This document shows positions 22,128 to 29,241 of a stretch of DNA of 36,069 nt, in pieces. The notes beneath the pieces are model-generated. The model was not told where the DNA came from. It did not search any database and saw nothing but the letters and a program-made list of their open reading frames with translations. Each line of letters opens with the position of its first letter. Positions within the stretch are counted from its first letter, which is position 1. The position numbers and the translations under genes are program-made. Source of the DNA: DAOPXV01 sp035352535 (GTDB lineage Bacteria > Muiribacteriota > UBA9980); contig CAZJFS010000032.1 in the NCBI GenBank assembly GCA_964545075.1, forward strand, positions 1-36,069. Direction: 5' to 3'.

Positions 22128-23119
22128 TTGGGCTCCGGCAAGTGCTGCGCCAGATCTGAAACGAGGGTCGGGTTTATCTTTTTGAACAGATTTTCGATAA
22201 AGATCTGAGAACTATTATGTCCCTGTTTTTTGAGGCGCTCGTTCATGACCGCGACCTCGATTATAATCGCGATATTGCGGCCTTCCTGGACGGGTATGGC
22301 GATCTTATGGATCTTAACGCCCATTACTTCGTGATATTCGTTGCTCATGCCCAGCCTGTCGAATTCGCGGTTCTGCATGTTCGACGAAGGCACGAGCTCT
22401 ATCACGAGATCGACCTCCTTGCTGGGGATGGTGAGGGCGGCGCCAAAAAGAGCCTGTATATCGAGTATTCCAAGTCCCCTGACCTCCACGTGATATTTCA
22501 GGAGCGGGTCCGTATAGCCGAATATCTCGTTATGGGAAATTTTCCTGAGCGTAACGACGTCGTCGCATACGAGACAGTGCCCGCGCCTTATCAATTCAAG
22601 CGCCGTTTCACTCTTTCCCGTCCCGGAATCGCCGAGAATAAGAACGCCCATATTATATATTTCGACTAACGTTCCATGAAGTATTTTTTTGGGCGAAAAT
22701 TTCGCTTCCAGGTAATTTGTGAGCGAGAACATGAATTTATTGCAGCTTTCCACGGTGTATAAAACCGGAATGCTGAACTGGTTCGCGACGTTAAGAAGGT
22801 CGTCGTAAGGCTTTCTGTAATCCGCGAGTATAATGCATGGAATATGGTAGAGGAACAATTCGTGGAGCCTCATAAGCCTGAGATCATAGGAAATGTTTTC
22901 CAGGTAACTTATCTCGTGCTTTCCGAAAACCATTATCTTATCGAATGTAAGATTTTTATAGTACCCGGCGAGTTCCAGCCCCGGTTTTATTACCTCGGGT
23001 GAAAGCACCGCGTTTTGAAGAAGCTTGCCTTCGGTAAGCACCGAAAGCGACATGTCGGTTACAAGCTGTTTCAACGTTAGTTTTTCGTCGTTTAATTTCG
23101 CTATTCTGCTAAGATCCAT
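22124..23119 (-). CDS. hprK: HPr kinase/phosphorylase
   Basis: The 331-residue protein has the complete HprK core: the conserved LHGTLVEI histidine segment, Walker A GDSGTGKSE, RGHCLVCDDVV, and the HprK signature EVRGLGILDIQALFG. It phosphorylates and dephosphorylates a serine on HPr or an HPr-like protein, linking carbon status to regulation. The N-terminal domain is present, so it is full length. A ribosome site (AAAGGG) is well spaced before the ATG. Neither an HPr gene nor other PTS genes lie in the window, and the downstream partner is whiA, not the lgt or PTSNtr genes often found next to hprK. Confidence 0.93.
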   Translation of the reverse strand: MDLSRIAKLNDEKLTLKQLVTDMSLSVLTEGKLLQNAVLSPEVIKPGLELAGYYKNLTFDKIMVFGKHEISYLENISYDLRLMRLHELFLYHIPCIILADYRKPYDDLLNVANQFSIPVLYTVESCNKFMFSLTNYLEAKFSPKKILHGTLVEIYNMGVLILGDSGTGKSETALELIRRGHCLVCDDVVTLRKISHNEIFGYTDPLLKYHVEVRGLGILDIQALFGAALTIPSKEVDLVIELVPSSNMQNREFDRLGMSNEYHEVMGVKIHKIAIPVQEGRNIAIIIEVAVMNERLKKQGHNSSQIFIENLFKKINPTLVSDLAQHLPEPK

Positions 23120-23161
23120 ACCCCGTCCCTTTTACCTTTATTATTTTTTACGCTCTTTATT

Positions 23162-23178
23162 GCATTAACCGCATTAAC
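23162..23178. repeat. Short direct repeat upstream of hprK
   Basis: The 8-mer GCATTAAC occurs twice, at 23162-23169 and 23171-23178, within the 75-base gap between the GGDEF gene and hprK. It could be a regulator half-site pair; nothing stronger can be said. Confidence 0.25.
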
Positions 23179-23194
23179 AAAATGCCGGCGGAAT

Positions 23195-25339
23195 TTATTG
23201 CTGCTTATGTCCTATATCGCCCTGCTCTTCCGGCGGTATATCCGCGAAGTGGGTCAGCCGGTTGCGCCCGTGCTCCTTCGAATAGTAAAGAGCGGCGTCA
23301 GCCTTCATTATAAGGTCTTTTTTCTCCTGCGTATCGTTCGGATACGTCGAAACCCCAAGGCTTATAGTTATTTTAAGCGTCTTGCCGTTCGGGCCGGCCA
23401 GAGCGGCCCTTTCTATAGCGTCGCGCAGCCTTTCGGCCATGCGCCTGGCGTCGTCCGGCCCGGTCTGCGGGGCGATAACCGCGAATTCCTCGCCGCCGTA
23501 TCGGCATGCTATATCGATCTCGTTTCTTATGGTTTCGCGCATGATATCCGCCACTTTTATCAGGACCATGTCGCCGATCTGATGGCCGTATGTATCGTTA
23601 AATTTTTTAAAGTGATCTATATCGGTCATTACGAGAGAAACCGGTTTGCCGTAGCGCACCGAGCGCTTCATCTCCTCTTCGAGCCTTATCTGGAAATATC
23701 TGTGAATAAAAAGTTTCGTCATCCCGTCAGTTATCGAAAGTTCATAAAGTCTTGCGTTATCTATCGTCATGGCGGCCTGCGTAGCGAGCGACATGGCGAG
23801 CGCCCGGTCGTATTCGTTGAAGTCTTCGCCGCCCTTTTTGTTAACGACATTTATAACGCCGATGACCTCGTCCTTTGATTTCATCGGGATACACATAAGA
23901 TTGCGCGTAACGCTGTCGCTGTTTTTAGTTTCCTCGGTCCTGACAAATGACGAATCGCGCTGAATATCGTTTGAGATTATCGCTTCGCCTTTGCTGAAAG
24001 CCTCGCCGGCCTTACCCTGGCCGGGAGCGAATTTAACTCTTTTCTGAAACATTCCCGGATAGCCGACCGCCATTTCACACGCCAACATGCACTCTTCAGC
24101 GTTGTAAAGCATTATCGAACCTTTCTCGGAATTCAACGCATCGATGGTCTTGGTAAGAATTATCGTGAGCAGCTGCTCCTTGTTGTTTAAAAAGTTCATC
24201 GATCTCGAAACTTCATATAGCGTCGAAACTTCAAACATCCGGCGCTTGAGGCTTTTGTCGTAATCTTCGAGTTTTCCTCTCATCTTGTTGAATTCAGAAG
24301 CGAGATCGCCGATCTCGTCGCCGCGTGAGATATCGATCCGCTGGCCGAAATTTCCGTCTGAAATTATGCCGGCGAGTTTCGTGAAAATTTTAAGCGGCCT
24401 GACGATATCGCGGGAAAGAAGATATCCGGAGGCCAATGCCAGAATAAGCGATATAATCATTATCATATAGAGATAATTCACGACGAACATATTCGACTTA
24501 GCGGCCAGTTCGCGCGGAATGATGGCGCATATATATCCGGCGAGCGCCTTGTCGCCGTCGATTATTTTCGAATATACCGCGAACACGTCGGTGTTTAAGA
24601 ATTTTTCCTCGACGCGAAATGTTTCACGCTTTTCAAGCGCCGCTCTGGCATTATCCGCCAGCGGCATCGACGCGGCGCGCCTTCCTGTGGCGTCAAACAG
24701 CGTTGAAAGCACGGCTTTTTCGCGATTATATATTACTATGTCGATATCGGTGATTTCCTTTATCGAGTCTATCGATTCATTCGGAAGCGGCACGAGAACG
24801 GCCAGCACATAATTAGCCGTCATGCCGCCGGAAGTTGGAAGCTGCATGACATGGCGGAAATACGACCTTTTTTCATCCGGAAATATCATCGTGGATGTGA
24901 CCTTGCCGCGAGATGCGCTTCTAAGCGCGTCATAAGGCGTCTTGAGCGCATCGGGAAAATTTCCGTTATGAACGGATAAAACGACCTCGAAGGATTCCCG
25001 GCCTGAAAAATTATAAAGCGAATAAACATCCGCAAACGAGAAATTGATCGTCTCCCGCCACGATTCCATGACGGACTCCGCGGTTTTAATGTCGCCCTTT
25101 TCCATGGCGCTTCTGAAATTTTTTGACAACGCCAGTACGTTAAGTTTAATCTGAAGCGAATTTATCGTCCTGAAAAAGAATTTGTTGACTATGCGTGAAG
25201 TGAAATCCAGATGGTTATTTATTTCGTTTTGCGAACGCTCCGAAAGATCGCCCGTAACGAGAACGAGCGACAGCAGCATCGGTATTATGAGTATTATCGT
25301 GAAATTGATTATTATCTTATGCGCAAGCTTCAGTTTCAT
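23195..25339 (-). CDS. Membrane-bound sensor diguanylate cyclase (extracytoplasmic domain - HAMP - GAF - GGDEF)
   Basis: I start at the ATG 25339, which has AAAGGG upstream and lies 10 bases after the previous gene; the longer TTG form would overlap that gene. The 714-residue product has TM1 (about 9-30), an extracytoplasmic sensor region of roughly 255 residues and TM2 (about 288-310). These are followed by HAMP (about 311-365), a GAF domain (about 385-535) and a GGDEF domain (about 545-700) with the active-site motif RYGGEEF and metal-binding TDIDHFKKFND. It should therefore make cyclic di-GMP. The RxxD inhibitory site that normally lies just before the GGEEF motif reads NEID, so product feedback is probably lost. 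It is in the transcript of the pseudo-nucleotidase upstream. Confidence 0.92.
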   Translation of the reverse strand: MKLKLAHKIIINFTIILIIPMLLSLVLVTGDLSERSQNEINNHLDFTSRIVNKFFFRTINSLQIKLNVLALSKNFRSAMEKGDIKTAESVMESWRETINFSFADVYSLYNFSGRESFEVVLSVHNGNFPDALKTPYDALRSASRGKVTSTMIFPDEKRSYFRHVMQLPTSGGMTANYVLAVLVPLPNESIDSIKEITDIDIVIYNREKAVLSTLFDATGRRAASMPLADNARAALEKRETFRVEEKFLNTDVFAVYSKIIDGDKALAGYICAIIPRELAAKSNMFVVNYLYMIMIISLILALASGYLLSRDIVRPLKIFTKLAGIISDGNFGQRIDISRGDEIGDLASEFNKMRGKLEDYDKSLKRRMFEVSTLYEVSRSMNFLNNKEQLLTIILTKTIDALNSEKGSIMLYNAEECMLACEMAVGYPGMFQKRVKFAPGQGKAGEAFSKGEAIISNDIQRDSSFVRTEETKNSDSVTRNLMCIPMKSKDEVIGVINVVNKKGGEDFNEYDRALAMSLATQAAMTIDNARLYELSITDGMTKLFIHRYFQIRLEEEMKRSVRYGKPVSLVMTDIDHFKKFNDTYGHQIGDMVLIKVADIMRETIRNEIDIACRYGGEEFAVIAPQTGPDDARRMAERLRDAIERAALAGPNGKTLKITISLGVSTYPNDTQEKKDLIMKADAALYYSKEHGRNRLTHFADIPPEEQGDIGHKQQ

Positions 25340-25349
25340 ATGGATCCCT

Positions 25350-26951
25350 TTATTTCTTGTCTTTTCCGCCAGCAATACGGACTATGCGGCCCTCGACGAC
25401 CGGATTCACGCGGCGGTCCGTTCTTATGTTCTTTTCGACCACCTCGCGCAGATTTTCCATAATGGCCAGCGTGCGGCATTTTTTAAACTGCGGATATCCG
25501 CCCTGGCCCGACGCGAGAAAGCTGTTGACGGCCACCCTGTATTTTCTAACGGGATTTATCGGCGAACCGCCTACGAGAAATTTAGTGACGACCTTTACTT
25601 CCGAACTCGCGGAAGACGAAGCTCCGCCGTTATTCGTTGAGAGGTTTGGATCGTATTCGTAACTTCCGCCCGCGATTTGCAGGAGCCCTCTTTCTTTGAG
25701 ACAGCTGGTGTTTATTACATCGAAAAGCGTGGCGCCGTCGATCTCCATCACCACGATATCGTTATCGAAGGGCAGAACGTCATAGATATTTCCGACGGTT
25801 ATATCGCCACGATTGACCTCGGAGCGAAGTGAACCGGAATTTTGGAGAGCTACCTCGCATGAGGAGTATTTAAGCATATAATCGCATATAAGATTTCCGA
25901 AGTTAGTTTCTTCGTTGAATGGCCTTTTAAGGTCGACGTCGGCGCATCCGATAACTTCATTCATTATCACGTCGAGCTTCCGGAGATAATCGGAAATTAT
26001 CCTGGCGCAATCGGGATCAGGATCGATTCTGTTGGCGAATATTGGTATTTTTTCCATCGAATATTCCGTCAGCGATCCGCTTTCGGAATCGAATATCAGC
26101 TCGGCTTTGGTTATTTCCGTGCCTTTTGACAGTCCGTGAAGCGGAAGGACAAGCGTTCCGTCAATTTTTGAGATGCGATTGCATTCATTATAAAAATCGA
26201 GACCTATAACCATGCTGACGCCGCCCGTCGTGTACGGAGAGAAAAGCCTGGCGTCCTTTTTTATGTCGACCTGCGTCAAAGCTACCGTAAAATTGACCTT
26301 CATTTCATCCATCTTTTTTTTAAACAAGGCGACGGTCTCGGTTTCGGACCCAAAAGCTATTTCCGCGATATTCTTCGATGACGAATCGGTAACGGTTTCA
26401 GGCGGCGCCATCCCAAGCACGCCTATTTTCAAGCGACCGCCGGCCGGCTCGAGAATCAGGCTGTCCTTGAAACAAGCGTCGAACGGCTTTCCGGTAGCGC
26501 GGCTTTTAACGTTAGCCGCAAGAATAGGAAAGGCGGCATCCGCGCACCTGGCTTTGAGCACCTCGAATCCATAATCAAATTCGCGGTTGCCGAGAGACAT
26601 CGCCGTTATTCCCATAAGGTTCATCGTATCAATGACGGATTTGCATTGCGAATAATAACTTTGCGAAGTGCCGGGAAAATTATCCCCGACATCCAGAACG
26701 TAAAAATCGGACCTTGTTTTCAGGGCTTTTTTGCGTAATTCTTTTATCCTGGAAACGAGAAACGGCATTCCTCCGACCATAGTCCCCTTATAGGGATCGC
26801 CGGTCGCTTTAAAGGAAATGACGTTTCCCTGAAGTATTCCGGTTATGACCAGAGTTACGCGAACGGTCCTTGCCATATCCACGAGCGAATATGATATTAT
26901 TATCGACATGACGAGCACAAAGCACGCGAACGCTTTTAAAAATTTTCTCAT
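25350..26951 (-). CDS. Exported 5'-nucleotidase-like protein with degraded metallophosphatase site
   Basis: The protein (533 residues from ATG 26951) begins with a signal peptide/anchor (about 1-25). It has the two-domain UshA/5'-nucleotidase architecture: a metallophosphatase-like domain (about 30-300) and a C-terminal substrate domain (about 330-530) with GNLICDYML, QNSGSLR (370-376) and GQGGYPQF (482-489). Nearly all metal ligands of the first domain are missing: the DxHG motif is ILQG (39-42), GNHEFD is GNREFD (121-126), the H of 'LTH' is Q227, and GHTH is LDFY (251-254). Only the D of VGD (D90) and N122 remain. It probably binds but does not hydrolyse a nucleotide-like ligand. A longer TTG-started form at 26990 is rejected because that TTG is the -35 box. 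Confidence 0.82.
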   Translation of the reverse strand: MRKFLKAFACFVLVMSIIISYSLVDMARTVRVTLVITGILQGNVISFKATGDPYKGTMVGGMPFLVSRIKELRKKALKTRSDFYVLDVGDNFPGTSQSYYSQCKSVIDTMNLMGITAMSLGNREFDYGFEVLKARCADAAFPILAANVKSRATGKPFDACFKDSLILEPAGGRLKIGVLGMAPPETVTDSSSKNIAEIAFGSETETVALFKKKMDEMKVNFTVALTQVDIKKDARLFSPYTTGGVSMVIGLDFYNECNRISKIDGTLVLPLHGLSKGTEITKAELIFDSESGSLTEYSMEKIPIFANRIDPDPDCARIISDYLRKLDVIMNEVIGCADVDLKRPFNEETNFGNLICDYMLKYSSCEVALQNSGSLRSEVNRGDITVGNIYDVLPFDNDIVVMEIDGATLFDVINTSCLKERGLLQIAGGSYEYDPNLSTNNGGASSSASSEVKVVTKFLVGGSPINPVRKYRVAVNSFLASGQGGYPQFKKCRTLAIMENLREVVEKNIRTDRRVNPVVEGRIVRIAGGKDKK

Positions 26952-26961
26952 TATGAATTTG

Positions 26962-26990
26962 ATTATATACAAAAAATAATACTTTGTCAA
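26962..26990 (-). promoter_or_regulatory. Perfect-consensus promoter giving a near-leaderless transcript
   Basis: On the minus strand TTGACA (26985-26990) and TATAAT (26962-26967) are exactly 17 bases apart. The -10 box ends 10 bases before the ATG at 26951. Transcription would start about 3-5 bases upstream of the ATG, leaving no room for a ribosome-binding site. Confidence 0.85.
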
Positions 26991-27045
26991 CGCACGAAAA
27001 ACCGCTATAAAAAGCCGCGGAATTTATCCGAGCGCAAAATTATTG

Positions 27046-27074
27046 TTGACATAAACACGCATAAATGATAATAT
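27046..27074 (+). promoter_or_regulatory. Sigma70-type promoter of the FN3-domain protein gene
   Basis: TTGACA (27046-27051) is followed after 17 bases by TAATAT (27069-27074); an alternative GATAAT (27067-27072) has 15-base spacing. It is divergent from the promoter at 26962-26990, with 55 bases between the two -35 boxes. The leader to ATG 27153 is about 70 bases and contains CCGG-rich inverted repeats of no known class. Confidence 0.6.
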
Positions 27075-27152
27075 TATTACAAATTTAAAGCGGATTTGCG
27101 GCCAGCCGGAACCGGTTGAACTGTCTGCTTGTTTTTATGTAATCTTCAAGTT

Positions 27153-28811
27153 ATGAAAAAATATTCCAGCACATCACCCAACTCAATATTCGTGGTTTTA
27201 ATCCTTTTAATTGCGATTTCGCTCTCGATAGGCTGCTCCGCTTCGGACATCCCCGGGAAAAACCTTTTATCGGAAGTTTCATACGCTCCGACGCCGGACC
27301 TCATCAAAACATCGTTCGTCGAAGGCAAGCTTCTCCCGGCCCTGGAATCCCGTGACGCCGAACAGCTCTCATGCTTTTTTGAATCCGCGTTTCAGAGGCG
27401 TAATTTTTATGTTGAAGACCTCCTGAGATCCGTCAACGGCGTTAACGATTTCAAATTCGAAATACAAAAGGTTGAAATAGCGCCTGAAAATACAGTTTCT
27501 TTGGCATCGGACGGCAGGGTCGCATATAACACGGCATCCATAAGATATAGAATTTACGGCTTTTGCGGGCTAGATTACAATGAATTCGTTATCCAGGGCC
27601 TTTTTAAACTGAAGCTTAAAACTGTCTTCGGCGCCGAATCGCCCGTCACATCGGTATATGAAGACTCCTTCAAAGAATATTATCACGCCAGGGGCTTCGT
27701 ATTCACCGAAGACGGAAAACCGCTGGAATATGCCGCGCTGTCTTTCAAAACAGGCGTGGCCGAAGAACCGGAATACATCGCTACAACGGATGAAAACGGC
27801 GCTTTTCATTTTGAATTCATACCCATAAAAACGATCTCGCTCTCCATAGAAAAGCCGGGATTCATAAAAACCGTTAAAACCATCGAATTAGGCGAAAAAA
27901 ACAATTTTTCAACCATAGAGAAGATCGTGCTTAAGAGAGACATAACATACGGAGGGGAAGGACTTTTAACTCCGGCGCAATCGACCACCGGCGAAGCGGC
28001 GCTTGAAGACTCAGATAACGCTCCGGCTTTATATGCTCAATCGCAAAATCGCGCCGTAAAATTGACCTGGGACATGCCGGACGACATACAGGGAACGACG
28101 GGCGCCTATAACTACAGGATATTTAAAAAATTCCCCTCGGAAAACAAGTTCAAACCGGCCGGCGAAATCTCAGGAAAAACTAATTTTACCGACGAAAATC
28201 TTCAAAACGGCAAAACTCACATTTATAAAGTCGAAGCCATATCGCGTTCCGGCTATCCGGCGAAATCCGTGATAGGCCCAATAATAGGCATTCCATCGTC
28301 GTTTTCAGTATCCATTGAATTTGAAAACGTTCTGCGCGCCGGAATGAAATTTTCCGGAATGATACCGGAGATTATCAAAAACAAAAAATACGGCGGAGGC
28401 GCGTATATCGCTTTCAACCCTGAAAAAACCAGATCCGTTTCATTTCTCACTCCCGTAAAGATAAAATCAGGCTTTTATAGAATGCTGCTCTACATAAAAC
28501 GTGAAAAAAAGAGCGCTCCCGTAAAAATAACGGTAAAACAATTCGGCGAGACTGAAGACGAGCACTTTTTAAGCAAAACAGTCGATCTAACCGCAATTTC
28601 CAGGTCGGGACGCGACGTGATAGATCTCGGAAGTTTTTTCATGGAATCTCGCAACTGGAAAAATGAAAAGCTCGATGAGGATTTTTCGGATATCGCGATA
28701 ACCGTCGCCAACACGGCCGGAAACTCTGAAAAAAAATCGGGCGAAGCATCCGGCGAAAAAGAAGCGCCTTCGATCTCCCTCGATCTCCTCGAATTGATAA
28801 AAATAGACTAA
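27153..28811 (+). CDS. Exported or lipid-anchored protein with carboxypeptidase-regulatory-like and FN3 domains
   Basis: The start is the ATG 27153 rather than TTG 27129, because it begins directly at a signal sequence (MKKYSS.., hydrophobic 12-26, then SIGC). C28 could be a lipidation site, though the lipobox is atypical (L at -4 rather than -3). The 552-residue protein has an uncharacterised N-terminal domain. A beta-sandwich similar to carboxypeptidase regulatory domains lies around 190-250 (GFVFTEDGKPLEYAALSF, TTDENGAFHFEFIP). A fibronectin type III-like domain lies around 290-375 (NRAVKLTWDMP, YNYRIFKK, HIYKVEAISRSG), and a C-terminal beta-rich region resembles jelly-roll carbohydrate-binding modules. 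No catalytic motif is seen. Likely an envelope or surface binding protein. No clear ribosome site. Confidence 0.7.
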   Translation: MKKYSSTSPNSIFVVLILLIAISLSIGCSASDIPGKNLLSEVSYAPTPDLIKTSFVEGKLLPALESRDAEQLSCFFESAFQRRNFYVEDLLRSVNGVNDFKFEIQKVEIAPENTVSLASDGRVAYNTASIRYRIYGFCGLDYNEFVIQGLFKLKLKTVFGAESPVTSVYEDSFKEYYHARGFVFTEDGKPLEYAALSFKTGVAEEPEYIATTDENGAFHFEFIPIKTISLSIEKPGFIKTVKTIELGEKNNFSTIEKIVLKRDITYGGEGLLTPAQSTTGEAALEDSDNAPALYAQSQNRAVKLTWDMPDDIQGTTGAYNYRIFKKFPSENKFKPAGEISGKTNFTDENLQNGKTHIYKVEAISRSGYPAKSVIGPIIGIPSSFSVSIEFENVLRAGMKFSGMIPEIIKNKKYGGGAYIAFNPEKTRSVSFLTPVKIKSGFYRMLLYIKREKKSAPVKITVKQFGETEDEHFLSKTVDLTAISRSGRDVIDLGSFFMESRNWKNEKLDEDFSDIAITVANTAGNSEKKSGEASGEKEAPSISLDLLELIKID

Positions 28812-28840
28812 AAATAAACGCTATAGAAACGGTGATCAAT

Positions 28841-29236
28841 ATGTATGAAATATCAGCGAAATTTTCGATATCGTCAGCTCATTTCCTGCGCGAATATGAA
28901 GGTAAATGCGCGAATTTACATGGTCACAACTGGAAAATAACCGTCCACGTGAGCGGTGAAATGCTCAAAAACAACGGAATGCTCGTCGATTTTGGCGAGC
29001 TTAAAACTCTTATGAAAAGCGTTGAAGAGGAACTCGACCATAAATGCCTCAACGATATCGATATTTTCAAGAGTAAAAATCCCACCGCCGAAAATATAGC
29101 GGAATACATATATTTACGCATGAGCCGCCTTCTCGTCGAAAGCGGGAACGGGCATGCCGCGATCTCCCGCGTTTCAGTATTTGAAACGGAAAATTGCGAA
29201 GCGGTTTACACGCCGCCGTCGCCGATTATGAGTTGA
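28841..29236 (+). CDS. queD: 6-carboxytetrahydropterin synthase (QueD family)
   Basis: The 131-residue product has all residues of the QueD/PTPS fold: zinc ligands H14, H27 and H29 (SSAHFL and LHGHNW), catalytic C23, the D66-H67 pair and the pterin-anchoring E115. QueD converts dihydroneopterin triphosphate to 6-carboxy-tetrahydropterin in queuosine synthesis. The ATG at 28841 has GGTGAT at proper spacing; the GTG at 28832 lacks one. No queC, queE or folE is adjacent. The gene ends 5 bases before the PolX-like gene, so they are cotranscribed. Confidence 0.93.
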   Translation: MYEISAKFSISSAHFLREYEGKCANLHGHNWKITVHVSGEMLKNNGMLVDFGELKTLMKSVEEELDHKCLNDIDIFKSKNPTAENIAEYIYLRMSRLLVESGNGHAAISRVSVFETENCEAVYTPPSPIMS

Positions 29237-29241
29237 TATCG

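Noticed and set aside
23198..23878. 226-codon plus-strand open frame
   Set aside because: Antisense to the GGDEF and GAF domains of the diguanylate cyclase; the composition is Arg/Tyr-rich, typical of a shadow frame.
26952..26990. Longer TTG-initiated N terminus of the 5'-nucleotidase-like protein
   Set aside because: The extra codons coincide exactly with a perfect -35/-10 promoter, so they lie upstream of or at the transcription start.
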